DNA from: Polaribacter sp.
Lineage (GTDB): Bacteria > Bacteroidota > Bacteroidia > Flavobacteriales > Flavobacteriaceae
Reading direction: 5' to 3'
Length of the DNA: 64,000 nt
Assembly: GCA_028343155.1 (NCBI GenBank)
Contig: JAOLXX010000012.1
Location: 1 to 64,000, forward strand
Below, piece after piece: positions 16,277 through 24,529 of the stretch. The notes under the pieces were generated by a model. It was not told the DNA's origin, made no database searches, and was given only the letters and a program-made list of their open reading frames with translations. Both the position numbers and the translations under genes were made by a program. Position 1 is the stretch's first letter. The number at the start of each line of letters is the position of its first letter.

Positions 16277-17551
16277 TTATAATTCTGAAAAAGTGGCTTT
16301 TAAATCGGCTTTTAAGTCTTCTAAATCTTCAATACCAACAGACAATCTAATTAAATCTTGACTTACACCAGCACTTGCTTGTTCTACGTCATCTAATTGT
16401 TGGTGCGTTGTACTTGCTGGGTGAATAATTAATGATTTTGTATCCCCAATATTTGCTAATAATGAAAATACTTTCGTTTTATCAGCAATTTTCTTTGCTG
16501 CTTCAAAGCCCCCTTTTGCGCCAAAAGTAACAATTCCACTTTGCCCTTTGGGTAAATATTTATCTGCTAAAGATTTGTATTTACTGCTTTCTAAACCAGG
16601 ATAATTTACCCAAGCTACTTCTTCCTGTGATTCCAACCATTTTGCCAATGCCAATGCATTTTCAGAATGTTGCTTAATTCTAACAGGTAATGTCTCTAAA
16701 CCTTGAATGATATTGAATGCATTTGTAGGACTTAAAGCACTTCCAAAATCACGTAATCCTTCTAAAATTAATTTAAAAACATACGATGCCGCACCTAAAG
16801 TTTCATAATATTTTAAACCATGATAACCCGCAGAAGGCTCTGTAAACTCTGGAAACTTTCCATTTGCCCAGTTAAAAGTTCCTGCATCAACAATAGCGCC
16901 TCCTAAAGAAGTTCCTTGTCCTCCAATATATTTTGTTAAAGAATGAATTACGATATCTGCTCCATGTTTAATTGGATTTAACAATATTGGAGTAGCGACT
17001 GTGTTATCTACAATAAAAGGAACTTCTGCTGCTTTAGAATGCACAGAAATTGCTTCCAAATCTAATACATCAAGTTTCGGGTTGCCTAAAGATTCTACAA
17101 AAAAGGCTCTTGTATTTTCTTGAACAGCTGCTTCAAAATTATCTGGATTTGAGGCATCTACAAAAGTAGTTGTGATTCCTAATCTAGGCAAAGTAACACT
17201 TAATAAATTATAAGTTCCCCCATACAAGCTACTTGATGCTACAATATGGTCACCCGCTTTTAAAAGCGTTAGCAAACCTGTTGCAATTGCAGCAGTTCCA
17301 GATGCAAAAACAACTGCCCCAATCCCCCCTTCTACAGCCGCTAATCGATCTTGTAAAATTTGGTTAGTAGGATTATTTAAACGAGTATAGATAAAACCTA
17401 ATTCTTTTAATGAAAAAAGATTGGCAGCATGTTCTGAATTATTAAAAACATACGAAGTCGTTTGATAAATAGGCACTGCTCTTGTACCACCGTTGGCAGT
17501 TACATCGTGTCCTGCATGTAAGGCGTTGGTTGCCAATTTGAATGTACTCAT
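16277..17551 (-). CDS. metY: O-acetylhomoserine sulfhydrylase
   Basis: A 424-residue PLP enzyme that makes homocysteine from O-acetylhomoserine and sulfide. GHDVTANGGTRAVPIYQTTSYVF, YTRLNNPTN, the PLP lysine in IHSLTKYIGGQG, and the internal insertion around GTFNWANGKFPEFTEPSAGYHGLKY are typical for MetY and distinguish it from the shorter metZ product. It is first in the operon behind the second SAM-I riboswitch and directly upstream of the MetX-containing fusion that supplies its substrate. The sulfide comes from the cys operon next door. Confidence 0.95.
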   Translation of the reverse strand: MSTFKLATNALHAGHDVTANGGTRAVPIYQTTSYVFNNSEHAANLFSLKELGFIYTRLNNPTNQILQDRLAAVEGGIGAVVFASGTAAIATGLLTLLKAGDHIVASSSLYGGTYNLLSVTLPRLGITTTFVDASNPDNFEAAVQENTRAFFVESLGNPKLDVLDLEAISVHSKAAEVPFIVDNTVATPILLNPIKHGADIVIHSLTKYIGGQGTSLGGAIVDAGTFNWANGKFPEFTEPSAGYHGLKYYETLGAASYVFKLILEGLRDFGSALSPTNAFNIIQGLETLPVRIKQHSENALALAKWLESQEEVAWVNYPGLESSKYKSLADKYLPKGQSGIVTFGAKGGFEAAKKIADKTKVFSLLANIGDTKSLIIHPASTTHQQLDDVEQASAGVSQDLIRLSVGIEDLEDLKADLKATFSEL

Positions 17552-17715
17552 TTTTCTGATTTTTAAGTTAGTATAGATTTATCTTTTCAAAAGAAACACA
17601 ATAGCTCCTATTGTAAACTATTTTTTAAATCAAAAAGTCAAATGCATCAATTTATTGATGTAATTACTAAAAAAATGTTATTAAGAAAGTTAGAATTTTC
17701 CTGAAAGGAAATTTC

Positions 17716-17850
17716 TTTTTTGTTATCTATCCTTTAAAATTTGCTTCAAAAACAAGCTTAGTGTAAAGGGTAGAATGTAGCACCTTCTTTATTGCTAAAG
17801 GGTTGCTAAGGTTTCAACGGGTCTAATCCCTCCGCCTTTCTTGATAACAT
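17716..17850 (-). promoter_or_regulatory. SAM-I (S-box) riboswitch upstream of metY
   Basis: On the minus strand the leader has 5' P1 GTTATC (revcomp of 17843-17848), then GGCGGAGGGATTAGACCC, TGAAACCTTAGCAACCC and AAGGTGCTACATTCTA, with GATAAC (revcomp of 17722-17727) closing P1. The conserved core is nearly identical to the copy before metH. It ends about 165 bases before the metY ATG, leaving room for an expression platform; TTTCC-TTTCA-GGAAA near 17700-17713 is a possible hairpin but lacks a poly-U run. High SAM is expected to shut down metY, metX-thrA and metZ. Confidence 0.95.
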
Positions 17851-17878
17851 TTCAATACGTTATTGAACTTTGTGAATG

Positions 17879-17886
17879 CAAATATA
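17879..17886 (-). promoter_or_regulatory. Probable -7 promoter box for the metY riboswitch transcript
   Basis: The minus strand reads TATATTTG here, matching the flavobacterial TAnnTTTG box, about 30 bases before the riboswitch. I see no convincing -33 TTG at the expected distance. Confidence 0.45.
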
Positions 17887-18296
17887 TGCTTAGAAAATTT
17901 TAATATCCTAATAAAAAGGAGTTTATTTTGAAAAAAATCCTGATTTCATATTAAAAACAGTGTCTCTGGGTTACTTATTTATTAAAAAAAACAGTAAACT
18001 AAGTTTTCACGAGAATGTAGTTCCTAAAATATTTTTTCAGAAAAGTGATGATAGTTATATTTATAATGTAACTTTGCAAAGAATTTTAGAGGAAGAATTT
18101 GAACTGATTGCAACCTCTCGTGCGGCACTTGATGCTTCACCTAACTTGAAAATGAATTTCTATGGAATGAAATTTTGAAACAAGTTTAGTAAAAAAAAAT
18201 GCTAAAGCAGTACTATCCTACTACTTTCGGCAACGTTGCAATCATTTTTTATTTTTCAAAAAAACATCATTTTTAATATAAAAAAGAAGGTTTAAT
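17887..18296. other. Intergenic region between the metY leader and metK, with a possible gene remnant
   Basis: A plus-strand frame at 17960-18178 could encode 72 residues (containing ILEEEFELIATSRAALDASP) but it has only a GTG start, no recognisable family and no promoter close by. It may be the C-terminal remnant of a lost gene. TAACTTTG at 18067-18074 matches a -7 box and could serve metK. A short palindrome GCAACGTTGC lies near 18228-18237. No SAM riboswitch is present on the metK side. Confidence 0.3.
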
Positions 18297-19556
18297 ATGT
18301 CATATTTATTTACATCAGAAAGTGTTTCAGAAGGGCACCCAGACAAAGTAGCAGATCAAATTTCCGATGCTTTAATTGATAATTTTTTAGCGTTTGACAA
18401 ATCAAGTAAAGTTGCTTGTGAGACTTTAGTAACTACGGGGCAAGTTTTTTTGGCAGGAGAAGTAAAATCTAAAACCTATTTAGATGTTCAAAAAATCGCC
18501 AGAGATGTCATCAATAAAATTGGTTACACAAAAGGAGAATACATGTTTGATGGAAATTCTTGTAGCGTTTTGTCTGCCATTCATGAGCAATCTCCTGACA
18601 TAAACCAAGGAGTAGACAAAGCAAATCCTGAAGAGCAAGGGGCAGGAGACCAAGGAATGATGTTTGGGTATGCAACTGATGAAACGGAGAATTACATGCC
18701 ATTGGCCTTAGAATTATCGCACAGGTTACTAAAAGAATTAGCAGCGTTAAGAAGAGAAAATAAAGACATTACTTACCTGCGTCCGGATGCAAAAAGTCAA
18801 GTTACTATAGAATATTCTGACGAAAACGTACCTCAAAGAATTGATGCCATTGTTATTTCAACACAACACGATGACTTTGACAAATCTGATGATGTCATGT
18901 TGGCAAAAATCAAAAAAGACATTGTCGAAATTTTAATACCAAGAGTCATCGCAAAATTACCGGAGTACATTCAGAAATTATTTACAAACAATATTACCTA
19001 CCACATTAATCCAACCGGCGTTTTTGTAATTGGAGGTCCTCATGGAGACACAGGTTTAACAGGGAGAAAAATTATCGTAGATACCTACGGAGGAAAAGGC
19101 GCGCATGGTGGTGGTGCTTTTTCTGGAAAAGACCCTTCTAAAGTAGATCGTTCAGGAGCCTACGCAACAAGACATATTGCTAAAAATTTAGTCGCTTCTG
19201 GTCTTTGTAAAGAAGTGCTTGTACAAGTTTCTTACGCAATTGGTGTTGCAAAACCAACAAGTATCAATGTGGAAACGTATGGAACTGCAACCGTTGCTTT
19301 ATCTGACGGAGCAATTAGCAAAATTGTGGCTTCTCTTTTTGATATGCGTCCCTATTTTATAGAAAAACGTTTAAAACTAAGGACCCCTATTTATTCTGAA
19401 ACTGCTGCTTATGGACACATGGGAAGAACTCCAGAAGTAAAAACCGTTATATTTACAAACCCTATGGGTGAAACGGTTTCTGAAGAAGTAGAAACATTTA
19501 CTTGGGAGAAATTAGATTATATACCTCAAATAAAAGCCGCTTTTAAATTGTCATAA
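18297..19556 (+). CDS. metK: S-adenosylmethionine synthetase
   Basis: A 419-residue enzyme making SAM from methionine and [21 protein letters not shown] at the N terminus, [33 protein letters not shown] and [19 protein letters not shown] are diagnostic of MetK. Its product is the ligand of the two riboswitches found here, so metK closes the feedback circuit. It is transcribed away from the methionine operon and ends before the accessory region. Confidence 0.97.
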   Translation: MSYLFTSESVSEGHPDKVADQISDALIDNFLAFDKSSKVACETLVTTGQVFLAGEVKSKTYLDVQKIARDVINKIGYTKGEYMFDGNSCSVLSAIHEQSPDINQGVDKANPEEQGAGDQGMMFGYATDETENYMPLALELSHRLLKELAALRRENKDITYLRPDAKSQVTIEYSDENVPQRIDAIVISTQHDDFDKSDDVMLAKIKKDIVEILIPRVIAKLPEYIQKLFTNNITYHINPTGVFVIGGPHGDTGLTGRKIIVDTYGGKGAHGGGAFSGKDPSKVDRSGAYATRHIAKNLVASGLCKEVLVQVSYAIGVAKPTSINVETYGTATVALSDGAISKIVASLFDMRPYFIEKRLKLRTPIYSETAAYGHMGRTPEVKTVIFTNPMGETVSEEVETFTWEKLDYIPQIKAAFKLS

Positions 19557-19965
19557 AAATGAATTGCTCTTCTTTTTTTGTCACACATCATAAACTTTTT
19601 GGTAAGAACTAATTGGAGTGCAAAGACATAGCGTACTGTAAAATCTACTTTAAGTCCATTATTAACTAAATTTAAACCTCATTTAGTTCAAAGTATTAAA
19701 CTAAAGAAACCAACCTCTAGGCTTCATAAACCCTTTGATAACATCAATGAAATTCTTGAAGATATTAAAACATATTGTATACTTGAGTTTAAAGCAAAAA
19801 AAAAGAGTAACCATTTCTGATTACTCCTTAGTAGCTAACTCTATTGAAATATCGAACATAAGTTTTACAACAAGAGATTTTGACGATACTGCAAATCAGA
19901 TAGAATTACTGATTCTTAAAAATTACCAAATTATTAAATGTAACGTTTGCGTATCATAATAATAA
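19557..19965. other. Non-conserved stretch with likely decayed genes
   Basis: A plus-strand frame at 19747-19959 could give 70 residues (with FTTRDFDDTANQIELLIL) but I recognise no family and see no promoter. Within it, GAGTAA at about 19801-19806 and TTACTC at 19817-19822 flank a 10-base loop, and on the minus strand the hairpin is followed by a run of nine T, an ideal terminator with no intact minus-strand gene feeding it. The simplest reading is that this is the remnant of older DNA at the edge of the accessory region. Confidence 0.35.
19792..19824 (-). terminator. Orphan minus-strand terminator
   Basis: On the minus strand GAGTAA-TCAGAAATGG-TTACTC is followed by T9. No intact minus-strand gene lies immediately upstream, so it may mark the 3' end of a lost gene. 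Its loop resembles the loops of the terminators at 22.2 and 23.9 kb. Confidence 0.5.
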
Positions 19966-19977
19966 ATGTTACGTTTG
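19946..19977 (+). promoter_or_regulatory. Promoter of the DUF6249/XRE pair built from a tandem repeat
   Basis: TTTG at 19946-19949 and TACGTTTG at 19970-19977 are spaced 20 bases apart, a good -33/-7 pair. Both elements sit in near-identical repeats (AAATGTAACGTTTGCGTA and AAATGTTACGTTTGCGTT), so the promoter looks as if it arose by, or is bound as, a tandem repeat. Confidence 0.6.
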
Positions 19978-20004
19978 CGTTACATTAATAAGATATATAA
20001 AATT

Positions 20005-20394
20005 ATGGAAAATATTATACCGCTTTTTGGAATGCTAATTGGAGTAATAATACCAGTGTCGGTATTTTACTGGCAATATAAAGAAGGTAAAGAGAAAAAT
20101 AAAACTATAATAGAGATTTCCAAAAATATAGATGACTCTTCAAAATTAGAAGAATTACTATCTATTTTTGATGAAAGAAAAAAGGAGCCAATAGATTATC
20201 GTAGAAACGGAGTCATCACAATTTTTGTTGGTATTGGTCTATACCTTTTGGGATATTATGCAATTGGAAGTATCCTAAAAGGCGTTGGAGCTTTGGTTGG
20301 ATTTATCGGAGTAGGGACAATGACTGCAGGCTACCTCTATCCAAATACTGGAAAGGAATTAACTGATGCCGTTGAAAAATATGAAAAGGAATAA
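20005..20394 (+). CDS. DUF6249-like small membrane protein
   Basis: A 129-residue protein with an N-terminal membrane helix (IIPLFGMLIGVIIPVSVFYW), a charged cytoplasmic-type stretch with KEGKEKNKTIIEISKNIDDS, and one or two C-terminal hydrophobic segments ending before an acidic tail. This layout fits DUF6249 proteins, which have no known reaction. The ATG at 20005 is chosen because it begins right at the first hydrophobic helix and lies about 28 bases after the -7 box. It is cotranscribed with the small XRE regulator that begins 3 bases after its stop, a pairing that suggests envelope sensing, but this is inference. Confidence 0.7.
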   Translation: MENIIPLFGMLIGVIIPVSVFYWQYKEGKEKNKTIIEISKNIDDSSKLEELLSIFDERKKEPIDYRRNGVITIFVGIGLYLLGYYAIGSILKGVGALVGFIGVGTMTAGYLYPNTGKELTDAVEKYEKE

Positions 20395-20396
20395 CT

Positions 20397-20609
20397 ATGG
20401 GAAGGAACCATACAAAACTTTTAAATAATTTAGAACAACTGAGGAAGTCTTGTAGTTTAACTCAGCAAGAATTATCTATAAAAGCGGAGGTTTCAAGAAA
20501 GAGTATTAATGCCATAGAAAATGGAGTGTATGTCCCATCTACCGTATTAGCATTGAAAATTTCAAAGACTTTAAATTGTTCAGTTGAAGATTTGTTCATA
20601 CTTCCTTAA
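20397..20609 (+). CDS. Small XRE-family (YozG-like) transcriptional regulator
   Basis: A 70-residue helix-turn-helix protein: LEQLRKSCSLTQQELSIKAEVSRKSINAIENG is the HTH, followed by TVLALKISKTLNCSVEDLF, which is the usual end of this short class. It has no extra ligand domain. The start is 3 bases after the stop of the DUF6249 gene, so the two are translationally linked. A strong terminator follows. It most likely controls its own promoter, but no direct operator evidence is available beyond the tandem repeats at 19.94-19.98 kb. Confidence 0.88.
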   Translation: MGRNHTKLLNNLEQLRKSCSLTQQELSIKAEVSRKSINAIENGVYVPSTVLALKISKTLNCSVEDLFILP

Positions 20610-20630
20610 TTGAATAGCTCTCGTTAATAA

Positions 20631-20665
20631 TTAAAAAACGGTTACACTTTATAAAAGTATAACCG
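20631..20665 (+). terminator. Terminator after the XRE gene
   Basis: AAAACGGTTA and TAACCGTTTT form a 10-bp stem around a loop of about 14 bases, followed by T-rich sequence. It is A-rich on the other side and could act in both directions. Confidence 0.75.
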
Positions 20666-20679
20666 TTTTATTGTTATAG

Positions 20680-20745
20680 TAGCGGGAATTGGACTCGAAC
20701 CAATGACCTTCGGGTTATGAGTCAGATGCTCTAACCAGCTGAATC
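20680..20745 (-). pseudogene. Chimeric tRNA-Met fragment (left attachment-like site)
   Basis: On the minus strand the 3' half from the anticodon loop (CTCATAA, anticodon CAT) through a T arm with GGTTCGAGTCC to an acceptor strand TTCCCGCT is tRNA-like. The 5' part (D arm and 5' anticodon stem) is a copy of the elongator tRNA-Met at 24848-24921. The anticodon stem strands do not pair (TCTGA with CCCGA), and the 5' acceptor strand is replaced by unrelated AT-rich sequence, so it cannot fold as a tRNA. It marks the left border of the element. Confidence 0.75.
20715..20742. repeat. Left 28-bp direct repeat (att core candidate)
   Basis: Identical over 28 bases to 24883-24910. It spans the tRNA-Met D arm to the anticodon loop. 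Flanking bases differ at once on both sides, so the identity ends sharply. Confidence 0.75.
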
Positions 20746-20787
20746 TCTTTATTTAAAGGCACTTCCAATGATTAACGATGTTTAATC

Positions 20788-20807
20788 TGCCAAATGTGTG
20801 CCAAATG
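20788..20807. repeat. Left copy of the 20-bp GCCAAATG-type repeat
   Basis: TGCCAAATGTGTGCCAAATG is identical at 24671-24690. The left copy covers the start codon of the recombinase, so binding here could also regulate the gene. Interpretation as arm-type sites is inferred from position near both ends of the element. Confidence 0.6.
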
Positions 20808-21866
20808 GAAGTAAATTACCCTAAAGTGAAACAGAGTATTGATAAAAGAGTTTTTGTAGAATTTTATCAAGAGAGTAAAAGATATCGCTTATTTAATGGA
20901 AAGAAATTAAATATTGATATTCATCCGAACACTTATCCAGAAGCAAGAAGAGTTGAAATTGGATATTTATTGGCTGCGGAGGTTTACCATCTATTAAGCA
21001 AAGGTGTTTCATTACAGTTGCTGAAAATAACCAAGCATCTTAAACCAAATATGACAGATATTGAATATCTACAAATTGCTTTAAATAAAAAGTTACAATT
21101 AAACTATTCAGAGAAATATAAGAGTATGTTACGTTTCTCCTACCGTTGTTTAGCAAAAGAAAATACTACTCCAGAAATTACCACCAAAGACATTAAAAAG
21201 CTGTTAGATAAGTATAGTAGTGGTGTATCATATAACACGATAAAAAGGCATTTAACAGCACTTTTAAATGAAGCGAAAAGTATTGGAATGTTATCTGACC
21301 CAATGAAAGATATCAAGGCAAAGAAAACGAATGCCAAATTGCATAAACCGTATAACAATATTGGACAAATACTCAACGAAATAAAACGATTTAACCCTAA
21401 TTTATATCTATGTTGTTTAATGACCTATGGATGCCTTTTAAGACCTCATCGTGAGATAAGAGAACTAACTTGGTCTGACTTTTCAGATGACCTTAAATAC
21501 ATTCGTTTATCAGGAAATAGAAACAAATCAGGTAGAAATAGAATTGTTCCTGTGCCAACTTATATAAGAGATATTCTTGTAAAAGGAGAACCTCATCATA
21601 ATATTTTTTCAAGTAAACCTCAAGCATTAAATCAAGATTACTTTAAGACCCTTTGGAGTCGTTTTAAGAGACAATCTAATGTGCTTGAACAAGGACAAAC
21701 ATTGTATTCATTTAGACACTCTGGAGCTATAGAAATCTTTAAGAGAACTGGGTCTATAACCAAGCTACAGAAAGCTATGGGACATTCCTCTATAAATGTG
21801 AGTTTAACCTACTTAAGAGGATTAGAAATAGCTGAATTAAAGGAGGAGGATATGCCTATGGTTTAG
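20805..21866 (+). CDS. Tyrosine recombinase / integrase
   Basis: A 353-residue site-specific recombinase. An N-terminal arm-binding-like part and a core-binding SAM-like domain precede the catalytic domain. Visible catalytic residues are the first arginine in CLLRPHREIREL, then YSFRHSGA (the usual H-x-x-R-H has Y in the first place), GHSSINVSLTYL with the histidine of the GH box and the nucleophilic tyrosine. I take the ATG at 20805 (MEVNYPKVKQ); an in-frame ATG at 20778 is also possible. It sits 60 bases inside the left tRNA-like repeat and is the only recombination gene in the segment. Confidence 0.9.
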   Translation: MEVNYPKVKQSIDKRVFVEFYQESKRYRLFNGKKLNIDIHPNTYPEARRVEIGYLLAAEVYHLLSKGVSLQLLKITKHLKPNMTDIEYLQIALNKKLQLNYSEKYKSMLRFSYRCLAKENTTPEITTKDIKKLLDKYSSGVSYNTIKRHLTALLNEAKSIGMLSDPMKDIKAKKTNAKLHKPYNNIGQILNEIKRFNPNLYLCCLMTYGCLLRPHREIRELTWSDFSDDLKYIRLSGNRNKSGRNRIVPVPTYIRDILVKGEPHHNIFSSKPQALNQDYFKTLWSRFKRQSNVLEQGQTLYSFRHSGAIEIFKRTGSITKLQKAMGHSSINVSLTYLRGLEIAELKEEDMPMV

Positions 21867-21876
21867 GTAGAGAATA

Positions 21877-22104
21877 TTAGTCGCAGACTCCATCTGTATA
21901 AGAAGTTATTCCAGCAGAATTAAGTGCGTGACAAGCATTACTATAAGTTATTCCATCGCAGCCACAAACTGGAAAGTATTCTTCAGTACATACAGCATCT
22001 AAATCAATCAAAGTTTTATCACTACAGTCCAAAATCATTTCTTCATTGTTAGAAGCACAACATAATAAAGTAAGAGCAAATAAAAAATAAAGTATTTTTT
22101 TCAT
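21877..22104 (-). CDS. Kazal-type serine protease inhibitor domain lipoprotein
   Basis: A 75-residue exported protein: MKKILYFLFALTLLCCAS is a signal peptide ending in cysteines suitable for lipidation, though the lipobox is not textbook. The rest is a single Kazal domain with the pattern VC...PVCGCDGITYSNACHA...GVC. Such domains block serine proteases. It converges with the integrase gene, 10 bases away, and is the first cargo gene. A role against host or predator proteases, or against the cell's own secreted proteases, is inferred. Confidence 0.85.
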   Translation of the reverse strand: MKKILYFLFALTLLCCASNNEEMILDCSDKTLIDLDAVCTEEYFPVCGCDGITYSNACHALNSAGITSYTDGVCD

Positions 22105-22205
22105 ACTTCAAATATACGGACTTGATTTCATAAAACACAATTCCCACACCTCAACTATATTCATTCTACGTCAAATACTTACATAATAATTGTAGATTTA
22201 ATCAG

Positions 22206-22256
22206 GCATAAAAAAACCCTCACATTTCTGAAAGGGCTTCTTAAATTATTTTAAGT
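22206..22256 (-). terminator. Terminator after the BspA-like gene (copy 1 of a repeated element)
   Basis: On the minus strand CCCTTTCA-GAAA-TGTGAGGG is followed by T7. The roughly 50-base sequence recurs with about two differences at 23867-23918 after the other T9SS cargo gene. Confidence 0.75.
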
Positions 22257-22260
22257 CTAA

Positions 22261-23750
22261 TTAATTCTTTATAAACTTTCTATTGGTTTGACCTATACCA
22301 TCTGATATTCTAATCACATACACACCGCTTGGCAATGCTTGTACATTGATGTTGTTTGTATTCTTTATAGAAAGTACTTCTTTGCCTAATACATTGTAAA
22401 TAGCCACCGCTATTGGAGTTTCATTCCCCGTGATAAACAAGGTGTTGTCTGTTGGATTTGGATAGATAGAAATGTCTAATTGGGTTTGGTCTTCTATACT
22501 TGCAGTTGCGCAATCTAAACCACCGTCTGTAATTGTCCATCCATAAGTGTCTATTATACTTTGTTTTGCAGCTGCTCCATTACAAAAGTTAACTCCCCAA
22601 ACTCCAAATCGAACATTTGATTGGAGTACTTGTTGAGACCAACTAATTAATATTGCATCATAATTATCAGTAGAAAGGATAGCGTTAGTAAACATAGCAA
22701 ACATATCAGTAACGCTGCTAACATTCCAAGCACCGATATCTTGATTAAAGGTTTCTGTTTTATAAAACATCCTACTCATATTAGTTACATTACTAACATT
22801 CCAATTACCGATAGCTTGGTCAAATGCATAAGCACTTATAAACATAGAATCCATAGTTGTAACACTACTCACATCCCAAGAACTAACATCTTGATTAAAG
22901 GTATGTGCAGCATCAAACATATAGCTCATATCAGTAACACCACTCACATTCCAATTTGAAATATCATCATTAAAAGTATTTCTACCCCGAAATAGTTGTG
23001 ACATATCAGTAACACTACTTACATCCCAATCGGAAATATTACCATAGGTAGTTGTTGCTGCAGCCGGGTCGGAAACCCAAAGATCTACTGCTGTTTGAAT
23101 ATTAGCATCTGTAATTGGGGTTAGCCTGTTTGGACAAGTACCCCAAACAGGCTTTTTATTAGGGTGATATACTAATACTGATTCAAAACTAAATTCATAT
23201 GGTTCTGCAGCAATATTTGTAACACACCAACTTGATATATCTTGGTAAAAATAGGTTGCTCCCCTAAAAAGAAGACGCATCTCAGTAACACTACTCACAT
23301 CCCAAGCACCAATATCTTTATTGAACTCCTTTGCTCCGTAAAACATACCATACATATTGTTAACACTACTCACGTCCCAAGCACTTATGTCTCCATTGAA
23401 AGTAATTGCAGTTTCAAACATACGCACCATATCAGTTACACTACTCACATCCCAACTACCAATGTTTTGATTAAATGAATGTGCATAAGCAAACATACGC
23501 TCCATATTAGTAACACTACTCACATCCCAAGCAGAAATATCAGCATTAAAATAAATTCTACTTTTAAATAAATCTGACATATCAGTTACCTTACTTACAT
23601 CCCAATCAGAAATATTACCATAGACAGAGTATGCTGCAGAGGGGTTTGAAAAAAAAGGTCTACTGCTGTTTGAATATTAGCATCTGTAATAGGAGTTTGA
23701 GCATATCCAAATATTGAAATGAATACGAGTAAAAAAGTAAGTTTCTTCAT
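22261..23750 (-). pseudogene. BspA-like surface protein with T9SS sorting domain, frameshifted
   Basis: The 439-residue intact part (22261-23580) has DUF285/BspA-type repeats of about 24 residues (FNQDIGSWDVSSVTDM style) and a C-terminal type A T9SS signal (YPNPTDNTLFITG ... KFIKN). Upstream, the ATG at 23750 opens MKKLTFLLVFISIFGYAQ, a signal peptide, followed by TPITDANIQTAVDLFF, which matches the internal copy PITDANIQTAVDLWVSDPAA. The two frames meet at a run of eight A (plus strand, 23649-23656). One more A would restore a continuous 496-residue protein. It could be a pseudogene, a phase-variable gene or an assembly error. The duplicated unit around DANIQTAVDL indicates internal duplication. 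Confidence 0.85.
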
Positions 23751-23866
23751 TGCGGTTTTTATTCAAAGGTAAACTATATAAAATAGCTACACGCAATAAT
23801 CCCTCATTTCATTGAAAACCTCTACTTGTTAAAAAGAATATTTATGGTCTTAATCTACATCATTAA

Positions 23867-23918
23867 GCATAAAAAAAGCCCTCACATTTCTGAAAGGGCA
23901 TCTTAAATTATTTTAAGT
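23867..23918 (-). terminator. Terminator after the small T9SS cargo gene (copy 2 of the repeated element)
   Basis: On the minus strand GCCCTTTCAGAAATGTGAGGGC is followed by T7. It is nearly identical to 22206-22256, so the two copies flank the BspA-like gene as direct repeats. Confidence 0.75.
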
Positions 23919-23923
23919 ATGGT

Positions 23924-24529
23924 TTAATTTCTAATAACCTTGTAGGAGTATGTTTCCTTACTTGCTTTGTCAAATGCTTTTACAATATACGTTGCTTTTG
24001 AAAGGTTAGACATATCAAGATTATTGCCTTGTGCCTCCATTATTTTTCTACCAGTTAAATCAAATACTTCTATATTATAATCCTTTTCAGAATTTAAAGA
24101 AAGCCTTGAATTTGTTGGGTTTGGAAATAACTGCATTTTGTTATCTAACTTTATATCATTTGTATTGAGAGCGATGGTTTGTGCGTCTAAATCATATTCT
24201 ATGATGTTAATATATACTCTAACAGAACGAAAGATTTTAGTGCCTTCAGAAAGAACAGCACCTTGACCAAAAAATATAGACTCTTCCTCTAATTTAGCGA
24301 TTGCATAGGTTGGCAATATAGCTGATACTGCAGAAGATTTAAAAGCTGAAACTTGCTGAATATACCAAAGTTTTCCTATAGGTACAGTTAAAGCATTATC
24401 TTGGTCTGGGTTGTCACTCATATCAAATAAAAGTACCCTTGAAATAGGTAGGTTGTTAAATGACGTTACTTGAGAATACGTGTAACTCGATATTGTTAAA
24501 GTAAAAAAAAGGAATAATAATTTTTTCAT
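23924..24529 (-). CDS. Small secreted protein with type A T9SS sorting domain
   Basis: A 201-residue protein with a signal peptide MKKLLFLFFTLTISSYTYSQ. About 100 residues of unrecognised, probably beta-rich domain follow (PIGKLWYIQQVSAFKSSAVS), then a 75-residue C-terminal domain with LFPNPTNSRLSL, EVFDLTGRKIMEAQG and SKATYIVKAF...YSYKVIRN, the classical type A sorting signal recognised by the PorU machinery. It should be exported across the outer membrane by the type IX system whose porU/porV genes lie at 57-61 kb. Its function is unknown. Confidence 0.85.
   Translation of the reverse strand: MKKLLFLFFTLTISSYTYSQVTSFNNLPISRVLLFDMSDNPDQDNALTVPIGKLWYIQQVSAFKSSAVSAILPTYAIAKLEEESIFFGQGAVLSEGTKIFRSVRVYINIIEYDLDAQTIALNTNDIKLDNKMQLFPNPTNSRLSLNSEKDYNIEVFDLTGRKIMEAQGNNLDMSNLSKATYIVKAFDKASKETYSYKVIRN

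Noticed and set aside
17700-17713. Intrinsic terminator as riboswitch expression platform
   Set aside because: The hairpin has no poly-U run, so I do not call it a terminator.
17960-18178. A 72-residue plus-strand frame before metK
   Set aside because: It has only a GTG start, no known family, no nearby promoter and an odd composition; treated as a possible remnant rather than a gene.
18215-18230. CCTACTA upstream of metK as another Rrf2 site
   Set aside because: It is a single half-site with no inverted partner.
20680-20745. A functional tRNA gene
   Set aside because: Neither the acceptor nor the anticodon stem pairs, and the 5' acceptor strand is missing.
22730-23480. Plus-strand repeat-rich frames with HISYTTHIPTT-like peptides
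   Set aside because: They are the antisense of the BspA-like repeats.
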